From Ichthyophis bannanicus (Eukaryota > Chordata > Amphibia > Gymnophiona > Ichthyophiidae), in the NCBI GenBank assembly GCA_033557465.1, contig CM066031.1, positions 1,071,030,444 through 1,071,094,443 of the forward strand: 64,000 nucleotides of DNA. The letters are read 5' to 3'. The translations under genes and the position numbers were made by a program. The stretch's first letter is position 1. Each line of letters opens with the position of its first letter. This document shows, piece after piece, positions 20,928 through 31,245 of the stretch. The notes under the pieces were generated by a model, which saw only the letters and a program-made list of their open reading frames with translations, made no database searches and was not told where the DNA came from.

Positions 20928-21839
20928 TGGCCCGCCGAAGTATGGGAGCTCCTGTTAGGCTCCCTAGCAGAGCAGACCCGGCGAAAATACATAGCAGCAT
21001 GGGAGTCGTACCGAACCTTTTGCAGTGAGGCCAGAATACAGCAAGAAGACAGATTTGAAGTAGCAATGCTTCTGAGATGGATTTTGCATTGCAAAAGCAG
21101 GGGCCACACAAAAGCTGCAGTGCAAGCCCGCTTAGCCGCGATATCATTTTTTGCGAGGGCCATGGGTAAGAGGAGCCCGAAGGTGGAGTTTATCATTAAG
21201 AAGGTGATGAGAGGCTGGTCCTTAGGGCAGCCCCGAAAGGTAGACCAACGCCGCCCGATAACGCATCAGATGCTCCAACAACTGATGGTGACCACTAGCC
21301 ATGTGTGTTATGACGAGTATGAAGCCAGGCTTTTTAGATGTGCCTTTTCCTGGGCCTTTTACGTAGCATTTCAGGTGGGGGAGCTAGTCGCTCCAGCAGC
21401 TGCAAAGCACGGGGCGACCTATGGCGGTATGGAAGAACGCGATGTGAGCATACTCACAGAGGCCATAGTACTGCACTTGCGCAGATCCAAAACCGACATG
21501 GCCGGAAAGGGGGCTCAAGTCGTGTTGTCGGCGCTACGCAATGACCCCTCATGCCCGCTGAGAAATGCTTTGGCCTACCAACAGCTACGGGCACACGCAA
21601 ACAAGCAATGGTTCGTCCACGGAAACGGTGCCCCCCTGTCACGTTTCCAATTTATCAGAGTACTCAAGCTGTCAATAGAGCAAACAGGACGGGATGCAAG
21701 CTTATACGGCTCGCACTCCTTTCGCATTGGAGCCGCTTCAACGGCGGCCAGCATGGGCATGTCCAGAGCACAGATAATGAACATAGGATGATGGCGCTCA
21801 GACAGATACAAACTGTATATACGTCCAGCGGAATGAGGA
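20928..21839 (+). pseudogene. Ngaro tyrosine recombinase, stop before the tyrosine
   Basis: A phage-integrase-type recombinase that would integrate the circular DNA form. The frame opens around 20928 (VWPAEVWELLLGS) without a clear ATG before 21066, overlapping the end of the RT/RH ORF by frame change. N-terminal SAM-like part: TRRKYIAAWESYRTFC. Catalytic part: FYVAFQVGELV, where the first catalytic Arg is expected but Gln (CAG) is found. HxxR is intact as SHSFRIGAAS. A TGA at 21789-21791 follows MNIG, then WRSDRYKLYIRP resumes in frame with the nucleophilic Tyr. Both changes look like CpG decay (CGG to CAG, CGA to TGA). Confidence 0.88.
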
Positions 21840-21857
21840 ATGCGGGTATAGATATAT

Positions 21858-21862
<5 letters not shown>

Positions 21863-21888
<26 letters not shown>

Positions 21889-21920
21889 AAATATATATAT
21901 ATAAAAAATAAATAAAAACT
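21863..21920 (+). repeat. (AAAT)n/(AT)n microsatellite in Ngaro
   Basis: Tetranucleotide aaat run passing into an at run, directly after the recombinase ORF. Confidence 0.9.
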
Positions 21921-22042
21921 CAACATGCGGAGGGCAGGAACAACTCAAGGTCACGGGGATGTGCTGTGTGTATAAAATCAATGTGAGGATTATTGTCTGG
22001 ATATTGCTGCTGTAACCATATCTTTCTGATTTCTGATTGTGA

Positions 22043-22666
22043 TCCAATCTAGGAACAAGTCCCCGCCTTTGGCCCCGCAAGGCATGGATATGCGGCCATT
22101 CATTTGTTCACTGGGCGCAAAAGCGGACTCAGTGCAGACCCCAGGGGCTGAACTTGGGATTCGCAAGCGCAGAGGTTTCGGTGGTGTGGCTCGGTCGACG
22201 GGGTATGGTGTGGGACCAGCTAGTGCCGCTCCTGCTGCAAAGGAAAAGAGTGACCGGGAACCCAGTGATGATCGTGATCCATCTTGGGGGCAACGACCTT
22301 GCGGCCACACGCAGCGTCGAGCTCACCAAAAAGATGCAAAGCAACATGCTGACACTGGCAAACACATTTCCCGGGACGCGCCTGGCATGGTCCCACATCA
22401 TACCGCGGCGTGTGTGGAGGGGCGAGATTTCGCACAAAGCAGTGGAGAAGACTCGACAAAAAGTGAACAAGTGGATGGCCCGCTTCATGGGGACAATAGG
22501 GGGTGACAGCATCAAGCATGACCTCATAGAAGAGAGATGCCCGGGATTGTATCATGCAGATGGTGTACACTTGTCCGACATAGGGATGGACATTTTTCTG
22601 TGCACCATACAAGATGCGGTCGAGCGGTTATGGCAGAAGTATGTGTTGGCCACAGCTGCGTGTTGA
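22043..22666 (+). CDS. SGNH/GDSL-type hydrolase domain of Ngaro
   Basis: An esterase-like domain carried by many Ngaro elements, role in the life cycle unknown. Block I is WICGHSFVHW (nucleophile Ser codon 22100), block III is IHLGGNDLA (about 22270-22295), block V is HADGVHLSDIG (about 22555-22585) with the catalytic Asp and His. All key residues are present and the frame is open to 22666. The first in-frame ATG (22154) lies after the block I serine, so a functional protein needs another way in. The sequence just before (pyrimidine-rich, ending ctag at 22049-22052) looks like a 3' splice site. Fusion to the recombinase ORF by splicing is my inference. Confidence 0.85.
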   Translation, partial: SNLGTSPRLWPRKAWICGHSFVHWAQKRTQCRPQGLNLGFASAEVSVVWLGRRGMVWDQLVPLLLQRKRVTGNPVMIVIHLGGNDLAATRSVELTKKMQSNMLTLANTFPGTRLAWSHIIPRRVWRGEISHKAVEKTRQKVNKWMARFMGTIGGDSIKHDLIEERCPGLYHADGVHLSDIGMDIFLCTIQDAVERLWQKYVLATAAC

Positions 22667-22714
22667 TAAGTGGGGGCCCCGTCAATAAGCGAGGATTCGC
22701 GGTTGGCGGGGTTG

Positions 22715-23280
22715 GCAGAAGAAACGCACCCGGTGAGAGAGAACACAGCCTAGGCTTTAAGTAAAGGGGGAGAGTTGCAGGAGAGAAACCTGGACCTGCC
22801 CCCGGAGAGATGGCTCAGGTCGTAAGAACACAGCGCAGAGGGCCCCCGGCCTCGCTTTGACGGCGGGCAAAAGGGGGGGTAAAGCAAGAAAAGTTGCCAA
22901 ACCTGCTTGAACGGCAGGCGTAACAGCTTTGCGACTGAAAGAGATGGGGAAGACTAAGGACTGGGGAAAGCTTTCACGGCTATTTCCTCCTGACAGTTAA
23001 AAGGACCCTGGGATATTGGCTGTGTCTCTCGAGGGGGCGGAAGGAAAGGAATTGTGGAATTGTGTACCGTGTTTCGTTGAGTGTTATGTGCATGCTGTGG
23101 CCAACAGTTTTGTGGGCTGTTAATAACCATTGTAAATAAATAAATGAAAATAGTTTTGTGAAAGAAAACCTGTGGAGAATTGTGGACTTATTGGAGCAGG
23201 GAGTGGGGGGGGGGGGTGGGGAGGGGGAGGGTAAGGGGAGAGGCCAAAAACCCGAGGCTATCATGCCGGTTGCGCAGCTG
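22715..23280 (+). repeat. Ngaro internal repeat B1
   Basis: Direct copy of B2 (23528-24096). Both begin gcagaagaa and end in ...gttgcgc(a/g)gctg. It includes an aaataaataaatg stretch, possibly the poly(A) signal, and a G-run block near 23200-23235 where the two copies differ in length. Confidence 0.9.
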
Positions 23281-23470
23281 AGACCCGACTGCGAATTACC
23301 GCGGCTGCGCACAGACGCGCATGGGCGAGCCGAGGGCTGGAGGAGGGAGGGGAGGGGTGGGGGGACGGCGAGGAGGGCGGGCAGTGAGCCGCAAATAAAA
23401 GAGCGTGCCAGAGGCCGGCTCGGCCTCTTTTGCCGTTCCCTCCCCTTTCATCCGAGAGGAGCACGGACAC
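23281..23470 (+). repeat. Ngaro internal repeat A2
   Basis: Second copy of A1, abutting B1 exactly at gcagctg|agaccc. This B-A junction is what a circularised element would carry, so it shows the recombination core. Confidence 0.9.
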
Positions 23471-23527
23471 CCTCCCGACCCACCCAATTGGCAAAAGGGG
23501 GGGAATAGTCGCAGCATGCCAGAGACA

Positions 23528-24096
23528 GCAGAAGAAATGCACCCGGTGAGAGAGAACACAGCCTAGGCTTTAAGTAAAGGGGGAGAGTTGCAGGAGACAA
23601 ACCTGGACCTGCCCCCGGAGAGATGGCTCAGGTCGCAAGAACACAGCGCAGAGGGCCCCCGGCCTCGCTTTGACAGCGGGCAAAAGGGGGGGTAAAGCAA
23701 GAAAAGTTGCCAAACCTGCTTGAACGGCAGGCGTAACAGCTTTGCGACTGAAAGAGATGGAGAAGACTAAGGACTGGGGAAAGCTTTCATGGCTATTTCC
23801 TCCTGACAGTTAAAAGGACCCTGGGATATTGGCTGTGTCTCTCGAGGGGGCGGAAGGAAAGGAATTGTGGAATTGTGTACCGTGTTTCGTTGAGTGTTAT
23901 GTGCATGCTGTGGCCAACAGTTTTGTGGGCTGTTAATAACCATTGTAAATAAATAAATGAAAATAGTTTTGTGAAAGAAAACCTGTGGAGAATTGTGGAC
24001 TTATTGGAGGAGGGAGTGGGTGGGGGTGGGGGTGAGGAGGGGGAGAGTAAGGGGAGGGGCCAAAAACCCGAGGCTATCATGCCGGTTGCGCGGCTG
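23528..24096 (+). repeat. Ngaro terminal repeat B2
   Basis: Right terminal repeat, near-identical to B1. Its last bases (cggctg) merge with the PLE target sequence. A 57-bp spacer (23471-23527) separates it from A2. Confidence 0.9.
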
Positions 24097-25185
24097 TGTT
24101 CTTCTTGGCATAAATGCCAATCAATCTGGGCATTTAATCCCATAGGGTATACTGCTTGTAAATTGAATATCCATTTCTGTTCCTGGAATAATAGTTGTTG
24201 TTCTCTCGTACGACCCTTCACCCCTGCCTGAATTTGTTCCATAGCGAAACACCTTAAATCCTCAAAAACATGACGAAGTTGAAGACAATGTTCAACCATT
24301 GGGGCTTCTCTTCTCTGGCATTTTAATCTACTACGGTGTTCCTGCATTCAAACACATAGAGGCCGAGTCGTTTTTCCCACGTAAATTAACTGGCAGGGGC
24401 AAAATACCCCATAAACCACATGAGTAGATTGACATGTAGTGTAACTTCTCACGGGATATTCTTTTCCTCTGCATGGAGACCTCCAAGGTAACAGAACAAA
24501 TTGTGCAACTGCCACATTTGTAGTGACCTCGGACTGATGAACAATCTCGTTGTGCAGGAGATCGCAATTCTGTAGGACTTAAAATCTCTTTGAGATTACG
24601 ATGCCTTTTCCAAACGCAACGAATATGTTTACTTTCCAGTCCACGAGTATGCTGCAAAACATTCCTATGGCGTCGTATAATATTTTGTATTTGATAACTA
24701 TAAGGGGAATATAATGTTATAAAATTTACACAATCATCGTCCTTACGTGAACAAGATGGTGAAGATAACAATGATTCTCGATGATTATATAAAGCTCGTT
24801 TATAGGCCTGAGATACTATATTACGTGGATAACCCCTCATCAGGAACTTTTCTGTCAAGCATTTTGCATGTACTTTATAATCCAATGTCTCCGAACAATT
24901 ACGACGATATCGAAGAAACTGGGAAAATGGAAGGCCATTCTTAAGATTCTTTGGATGAGCACTAGAATAGTGTAACAAAGAATTACGATCTGTAGGCTTG
25001 CAATAAACGGACGTGATCCACCTTTCCTCCCCTTTAGTAATTAGAACGTCAAGATATGTAATATTGACAGCATTCCAGACATAAGTGAATGTTATATTTT
25101 GATCCCGTTCATTCAACCATTCTATGAAAGACGTCAATTCCAATTCTTGACCATCCCAAAACATAAAGACATCATCTATATGTCA
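24097..25185 (-). pseudogene. PLE RT thumb and GIY-YIG nuclease, one frameshift
   Basis: In PLEs, RT is fused to a C-terminal GIY-YIG endonuclease that nicks the target. The frame at 24331-25164 starts just after the IDD catalytic residues and covers FIEWLNERDQNITF, the YLDVLITK motif, the SVYCKPTDRNSLLHYSSAHP segment and the linker with KCGSCTICS zinc-type cysteines. Near 24430 the frame shifts: the GIY-YIG core (VVYGVFCPCQLIYVGKT) is in the next frame and continues at 24097-24347 with MVEHCLQLRHVFEDLRCFAM and FQEQKWIFNLQAVYPMGLN. A TGA lies at the start of that second part. The last residues are on the other side of the Ngaro. Confidence 0.85.
24747..24944 (+). other. Antisense frame over the PLE, not a gene
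   Basis: Listed only to state that this plus-strand open stretch is the complement of PLE coding sequence. Confidence 0.7.
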
Positions 25186-25204
25186 AGGAATAGATTCCTT
25201 GACA
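25175..25204. repeat. Short inverted repeat at PLE 5' breakpoint
   Basis: TGTCAAGGAA ... TTCCTTGACA with a short loop, exactly where recognisable PLE coding sequence stops. It may mark an inverted junction formed at truncation. Confidence 0.6.
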
Positions 25205-25480
25205 TTAGTTCATGAGACTGTTCTGAAATAAGTAGATTGTGTCTGGTTTCACAAATGACTGCATCAGGACAGTGATAAACTACTATAAATTGTCCAGTAG
25301 GGCATTACACATACTAAGGCTTCTTTTGTTAATACGTTTACAATGAATCTTACCTTTAGCAAGTCCTTCTGGTATGTATGACTTTGTAATAAGAATAATC
25401 TACATTGGTTCAAAAATTCCTGTAGCATTCCTCCTGTTCAATTGAATTTCTTGGGGAGGTGTTCAACGTATAACAATCCA
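25205..25480. other. Unassigned sequence upstream of the PLE
   Basis: AT-rich and stop-dense in most frames. It may be rearranged PLE N-terminal sequence, but I cannot show it. Confidence 0.3.
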
Positions 25481-25640
25481 GATAACATAGGACAGAAAAC
25501 AGATGTCCTGAGGGGCTATCTGGATAGAGGGCTGAATATTACTGCTATCCGGATAGCAGTGGTGCTTGCTGCCCCATCTGGATATTTAAGACTGGTCACT
25601 ATCTGGATACTCTTACTGAATATCCAGAATAATTTTAGCC
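25481..25640. repeat. Dispersed 'ctatccggatag...atattcag' repeat
   Basis: Contains gctatccggatagc-type palindromes and gaatatccag motifs. Similar blocks recur at 28970-29290, 29430-29520, 31255-31375, 32025-32460, 49435-49740 and 53100-53290, so it is an interspersed non-coding family, likely a MITE. Confidence 0.55.
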
Positions 25641-26560
25641 ATGGCGGCTGGTTTTTAAGGAAAAAAAATGTTGATTGCTGTGGCTCAAAATTACTCCATA
25701 TGTTCTGTGAGGTCTATATTTAAAAGATTTGTTCAGGGAACTTGGGGGGTCACTCTCCCATTGTGATATGATATTTTTTTATTAGGGGTGAAGGGCTCCA
25801 AAGTTCCTCTAAGTACACTGTCAAGCTTATTCAGTGTTTATTGCTGATTGCTCGATGTACTCTGGTGAAACAGTGGAAGGATGCATCACTCACTTCCAGA
25901 TTGGAATGGTTACACAAAATTTCAGACATTCATATCATGGAGAAGTTCTCCCCACTTTTCCTTCTCTTACACTTTCCTGTCAGCTTTATGGCATTCCTTT
26001 CTCTTTTTAAATAATATTTTTTATTGTACACCGCTTTGACATGACCGAGAGGTGGTATATCAGAACTTTTAATAAGCCATAAACTTTAGACTGCAACATT
26101 TTGTCCAGCCAGCTCATTCATAGAGTTCAGCAGATCTTTGCTGTTCAGACAAAGCTATCTGGCCAAGGGGGCCTATTTACTAAACCTTGGTAAGGTTTTG
26201 TCATTAACACATGTTAGTGGTAAAATGAACACATGATGATTTTGGGACTGAAAGGGGGTGTGGTTGGTATTTGGGCAGAATCAGCTATGACTTTAATGCA
26301 CATTATCACATTAACAGAGCCGCGGGAAAGGGAAACACTCTCCCTTCATGCGGCTCTGCAAAACTGAGCTGGCGCGGGGAGTGGGTGCTGTGTGGGGGCT
26401 GTTCCGGGGAGGCGACCGCAGCGGGACACTTCATGCTGCCACTACCGCCGCTACAGTGGCAGTGGCAGCAGCTTTTGCAGCTGTTTTTTTTTTTTTTGTA
26501 GTTCCCTAAAGAAGGTCTGGGGCTGAGCTGGGCTGGTGTGGGGGGGGGGGGGGAAGCACA
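25641..26560. other. Non-coding stretch with a SINE/LINE-type tail
   Basis: A 3' tail-like block near 25985-26075 (tgtacaccgctttgac, then gaggtggtatatcag) resembles the SINE tails at 14410 and 37060. No ORF recognised. Confidence 0.4.
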
Positions 26561-26564
26561 GGAA

Positions 26565-27640
26565 ATAGTAATGTGCAGATGGGATGAGGGCTAGGACTTG
26601 AAATGGGCTGAAGGTGGGGTTAGAACTGGAAATAGGTTGATGGGGGGTTAAGAATGGAAATAGGATGATTAGGAGGGGGTTAGAACTGGAAATGGACTGA
26701 TGGGGGGTTAGCACTGGAAATGGTCTGATGGGGGGTTAGCACTGGAAATGGTCTGATGGGGGGGGGGGTAGCACTGGAAATGGGCTGATTGGGAGGGGGG
26801 GCTAGGACTGGTAATGGGCTGATTGGTGGGGTTAGGCCTGGAAATGGGCTGATTAGGGGGGCTAGGACAGGAAATGGGCTGATTGGGGTGCCAGGACTGG
26901 AAATGGACTTATTGGGGGGGGGGGGTTAGGACTGGTAATGGGCTGATGGGGGGCTACACTGGAAATGAGCTAGGACTGGTAAAGGGCTGATTTAGGGGCT
27001 AGGACTAGAGTGGGCTGATAAGGGGGATAGGGTTGTAAATGGGCTGGGACTGGAAATGGGCTAATGGGGGAAGGGAGGAGAGTGCTGCTGGCCCTGGAAG
27101 AAAACTAGGGGCTAGGGCGACAAATGGGCTGATGCGGGGGGATGGTAGAATAGGACTGGAAGGGAGTGGATACTGAGAGGGTCTGCCAGGGGAAGGAAGG
27201 CAGGAAGGGAGCTGACACAGGGGGAAGGAGGGGACTGGAAAGGAGCTGACACCTGGGATGTACTGAAAGGGGACTGGAAGGGAGCTGACACTTGGGGATG
27301 GGAGTGGTAGGTGGCTGGGTAATGTGGAGGCTGGAAGGGAGCTGACATGCGAATGGCACTGGAAGGGGGATGGACAGATGGTAGGGCGACTGGAAGGGAG
27401 CTGACTTGGGGGGGGGGTGGCACAGAGTGGATGTGAGCTGATACCTGAGATGGTATTTGGACTGGAAGGGGCTAGACAGTGGGGAAGGAGGGCAACTGGA
27501 AGGGAATGGACAGCAGTGGCAGTCATGGGAATGCAAGGCGGTTGACATTGGAAGGTACTGGGAGGGGAGGACTGGAAAGGGAGCTGATACTGGGGAGGGT
27601 TACTGGAACTGGAAATGGGCTGATGGAAGGAAGTGAAGAA
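26565..27640. repeat. G-rich degenerate minisatellite
   Basis: Dozens of imperfect units, roughly 25-32 bp. In the first half the consensus resembles actggaaatgggctgatgggg(ggtta). In the second half it changes to actggaagggagctgacac. Plus strand purine-rich with many runs of four or more G. The proline/serine-rich minus-strand frames here (e.g. 27005-27676) are a by-product of the repeat. Confidence 0.9.
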
Positions 27641-27660
27641 AATAAAAGAAGAAATAAGAA

Positions 27661-28969
27661 ATGGCAGATGGACCATGGACCATAGACCACAGAAAGAGAT
27701 CTAAGAGAAGACAGGAAAGCAGAAGTCTCAGATAGGGACCAGCATGATCAGAGAATAAAATGGTCAGACAATAAAGGTAGAAAAAATAATTTTATTTCAT
27801 TTTAGTGATTGGACTTTGTGCTATTTTTATATTTTACACAATATTGGGAACTACATCTCTTATTTATCTGATGTTGCACTGCATGTGGACTCTGGCTTCT
27901 TGGGGTTTCAGTTTAAATTTTGTCTACATATTTTTATTTTTACTTTAGATTGTGGTTACTTATTCTGTACTTGGTGAGGGTCGATGTTGTGTTTGACTGA
28001 GGTCAGGTGTTCTGTTAACATGGAGTTTGTACATAAAGATCTGTACTGTACTGTAGTAATTTGACTTGTACAGCTTTTCAAATAGGTGTATGGATGTTCT
28101 AGGGCCCACTGTAGTATTTACAGTGACACTTTTTTTGGATGGGATCCTTATGTGAGTTTTGGAAGTTTGTGCTGATATGGTATGGTATGGTAGGTTTGCT
28201 CTTTATTGTAGGGTTTGTATTAGTTTACAATATGCCTGTTACTGGAGAATAGTGGTGGTTGTTGTTGTTAGTAAGATGATCAGAATCACATTTTTTTTTT
28301 TATATTGAGTTCTGTGGGTGAATGTCCTGGTTCTGCTCTGCACCTACTGTGGATGCAAAATATAAGTTGAAAAAGAAAAAGCAAGAACCATAAAGCAGTC
28401 TTGCTGTCTTTTAGTTCCTTGGTGTGCAAACAGGACTGTACCTAGCTCTGTGCAAGCGGTGCAGCCACACAGGGCACAAAGGCTTGGGGGGCAGGACAAT
28501 AGCAGGCAGCTGAAATGCACCCCCCAAGCCTTTTTGTAGCACTTTAAGCAGGTCTGGTCCCTCCCTCCTCCAACGCGATGTCAGAGCATGGAGGGACAGA
28601 TCTGCTTAAATGCCAGCGCCCTTCTGGTCGGGCGCATGCCCCCCCTCCGTCCCCCATACCTCCGCTCAGCGCTGCCTGCTCTTTCCCTGCTGCCGGTGCC
28701 ACCGTGAAAAAACAGAGGGCGGCAGCAGCAGGGAGAAGCGGGACATGCGCCCGAGGTGCAAGTCGCACAGGGCGCGATTGCAGCTCGTTATGGCCCTGTT
28801 ACGGCCAAACATCTTGCATTTCCTCCATATGATCTAATCAGCTTTTTGGTTTGGTTCCGTCTCTAATTGGATTTCTGAAAAAGCCCTGCCCCCCCTTTAA
28901 GGTGTGTGTGGGGCATCTCATTCTTCGCCTCAGGCAGCAGACTGCCTTGAGCCACCCCTGCTAGAGGGG
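27661..28969. other. Non-coding, with a GC-rich block and hairpin
   Basis: 27700-28400 is AT-rich with no gene. 28400-28960 is GC-richer. Around 28475-28540, aaaggcttggggggca and tgcaccccccaagccttt form a ~15-bp inverted repeat. Frames of about 75 aa on both strands at 28544-28837 mirror each other and look like chance. Confidence 0.45.
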
Positions 28970-29520
28970 ATATTCAAATCAGTTTAGCTGGTTAGCAGAC
29001 CTGCTAATTGGCTGAAGTGCTGTCGCCGCGATATTCAGCGGCCCTAACTGGTTAGTACCTCTGAATATCCCCACAGACCGATGGTTAAACTGGGGCAGTC
29101 TGTGGGCAGTGACAACCGCTGTCCAGTTAGTGGTGATATTTAGCCGCTAACCAGATATCTTAAGAGGTTTAAGTTGGGATAGGTGAATGGCTGACCAAAT
29201 ATTAACAGCTTTGTGCCATTCGGTTAGCGCCTGACTATTGCCTCTAACCGGATAGTAACTCACACTACTTAATGGATCTATTTTCCACAAGGGGCTTATT
29301 AAATGTTTGATCACAAAAAAGAATAAAATGGACTAAAAAATCTAGAAGCAACTGGTTAATAGCAGCTTTGAATAACTTAGCCAACAAAAATATTTAGAGT
29401 GAGTAATTTCTCTGCAGGATTTATAGGTGTCATTTGTCGCTAACCAGATAGTGGCATCAATGGCCGGACAGCCCTGATATTCAGCGGTGGAAATCGGATA
29501 TCTTCTGCTGCTGAATTTTT
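28970..29520. repeat. Copies of the 'taaccggttag / atattcagc' repeat
   Basis: At least two blocks (28970-29260 and 29430-29520) rich in ctaactggttag, gatattcagcgg and ctaaccagata words, partly inverted relative to each other. Non-coding, related to the repeat at 25481. Confidence 0.55.
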
Positions 29521-29764
29521 GGTTTTGATTGAAGTGGAGGCTAGGCTCTTTATTTTGTTTAGCCACTGCTGCTGAATATGCCCCATCCCCAGACCGCCCC
29601 CCCCCCCCCGGCAGAACTGTGAACATCTTCTTGAACACCAGAATACTTGTCTCCTGTCTCAGCTCCATAAGTAACTCATGCCAAAGTTGAGGGCTCAAAC
29701 TGGAAAACTCCGTAGCTTTCCAACAGTTCTTTCAAATTATGTGCCTGGAAAGAACTAGTAACTG

Positions 29765-30470
29765 ACACCCTTCATGGGATACATTGAGCCCGATTCCATC
29801 CTGCATGTCCGGGCCCTCTGTGTGTCTGGCCAGAACCGGACACATAGAGGGAGTTGCAATTCTGATCCCGCCGGGCACATCTAGCCCCGTGGGATCAGAA
29901 TTGTGAACAGGCCTGTACGTGCAGGCTGGGACCCCAATTCTGTCCAGCCTCCACATACAGGCCTTCCCCTACTAACTCAGTCAGGGCTCTTCAATGGAAC
30001 TAAGGCACGATGACATCCGGTTGCCATGGCACCGCGGCTCCATGGAAGAGCCGCGATCCCCAGCCTCCGGCCTCAGCAGTGATTTCCCTGCAGCCTGACC
30101 CCCTGTTCTGGCCTCCTACGGCCAGGATTGTGCTGCGGGAAATGTCCTCAGCACCCCTCCTGCCCCATCCCCTCCCCGGGCCTGCCGATCCCTGGTGACT
30201 AGGGGAACTTATTCCACCTCAGAGGTGAAATTAGTTCCCCGTGCAAGTCGCTGGCCCCGGACGTGCAAGTCGCTGGCCCCGGATGTACAGGGCCAACATT
30301 AGAATTGGCTCTGCATGTCCAGGGCCGATTGCCGCCCACTGCCTGCCCTAACGCCGTCCCCGATCTGCTCCTTTCCCACCTCGTCTATCTTTCTTGTACA
30401 AGACGCGAGGAAGGTAGACGGGATCCTGAAAGTCACAAATAGCTTTCTATTCGTGTCACAGAATGACCCC
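29765..30470. repeat. GC-rich ~0.7-kb repeat, copy 1
   Basis: A non-coding repeat also present at 52135-52850 in the same orientation, sharing the gccc-gattc(t) blocks, the ccattcacaag / cttcaatgg-type blocks, the cctgcagcc(t/c)gac block and a hairpin (30202-30240). Unknown class, probably non-autonomous. Confidence 0.7.
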
Positions 30471-30639
30471 ATTTTTGACTAGACTATACCATTCCAATTT
30501 CTGAATCAAATGACTATGTCTATTAAGTTGCAACATCTTAAAAACTGATACTAAAATCTTTTGGGTCAGTATTTAAACACTGTGGTCAACATTTTTTTTT
30601 TTAAACACAGGCTGTGGCTCTTACATAAAATTCCAATCA

Positions 30640-31245
30640 CAGCACCCAATATTGCAAGAAATATATAATTATATTACCCCACAATGTTCTTGCATATAAC
30701 ATTTTTTAGGGATCATCAAATTGTATCCATAGAGCTAGATTTTCATAGACCAACCATGCTCTGTTGATTTAATCATCAATCTCATTTAGTTTTTCACTGC
30801 TGATATTTAAAAAAAAAAATCTTAAAGCATGCTTCAAAAATCCATAGCATATGCAACTCATTTGCAGTTCATTTGTCATATATGATTCATTGTGTATGCA
30901 TTTATCATATGAGATCTCACTTATCTTGCACCAAAATGACATAAGTTCATTGTATAGAAACCATGATCCAACATGATATCATGTTTCATCGCTGCATCAG
31001 GGATTCAATTTCGATAATTGGCTTCATGCTCTTTGTATTTTGGAGCTCTACTGGTCACCATGGTGGCATCTAGATTTCATAAAACAGAGAACCAATCAAA
31101 AGACTAGATTAGTGACATCCAATCAATCTCTGAATTCAAACCATCAGGCGCTAAAGAGTTTATCCAAAAGATACACTGCTGCTCTTTGTTATTCAGTTAC
31201 CACTCGTATCATAATAATCTGATCAATCTCTCCCCATCGGATATG
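30640..31245 (-). mobile_element. PLE 3' fragment, minus strand
   Basis: The minus strand from about 31205 encodes the end of a PLE GIY-YIG ORF: KEQQCIFWINSLAPDGLN and SEIDW, equivalent to the FQEQKWIFNLQ...MGLN-x-IDW end of the 24-kb copy. A 3'UTR with a hammerhead-like core (30965-31005) follows. Everything 5' of this is missing. The lower boundary is approximate. Confidence 0.7.
30965..31005 (-). ncRNA. Hammerhead ribozyme-like motif in PLE 3'UTR
   Basis: Minus strand: AATCC pairs with GGATC over four pairs to form stem I. The core is CTGATGC (the last A of CUGANGA is C), then a very short stem II region, GAAA, and a perfect palindromic stem III (ACATGATATCATGT, 7 bp), with T at the cleavage position. 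The A9 change should weaken or kill activity. Confidence 0.55.

Larger units (their letters stand above)
16761..24096 (+). mobile_element. Ngaro-type tyrosine-recombinase retrotransposon, complete structure
   Basis: A 7.3-kb element with the split direct repeat layout specific to Ngaro: A1 (16761-16949), coding region, then B1 (22715-23280), A2 (23281-23470) and B2 (23528-24096). The coding order is gag-like ORF1 with zinc motifs, RT/RNase H, tyrosine recombinase and an SGNH hydrolase. The order and repeat geometry are diagnostic: Ngaro has no integrase or LTRs and uses a circular intermediate. B1 and B2 differ at only about ten positions plus a G-rich length difference, suggesting a fairly young insertion, yet ORF1 has a frameshift and the recombinase has a stop. 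Confidence 0.92.
16225..25190 (-). mobile_element. Penelope-like element split by Ngaro
   Basis: Minus-strand PLE. The coding portion lies at 24096-25190 and its 3' end at about 16225-16760, with the Ngaro element (16761-24096) between. Removing the Ngaro restores an uninterrupted reading frame across the junction around a shared CAGCTG, ending at a stop near 16723. RT enters at the catalytic motif (HIDDVFMFWDG, about 25180), so the copy is 5'-truncated. The 3'UTR contains a hammerhead-like core at 16436-16495. Confidence 0.85.

Noticed and set aside
18116..22612. Long minus-strand frames opposite the Ngaro ORFs
   Set aside because: Shadow frames of well-supported plus-strand coding sequence.
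27005..27676. 223-aa and 147-aa proline/serine-rich frames on the minus strand
   Set aside because: They are translations of the G-rich minisatellite in several frames at once, with no domain.
28544..28837. Overlapping 74-84-aa frames on both strands in a GC-rich block
   Set aside because: Mirror-image frames in GC-rich DNA without domain-like sequence; probably chance.
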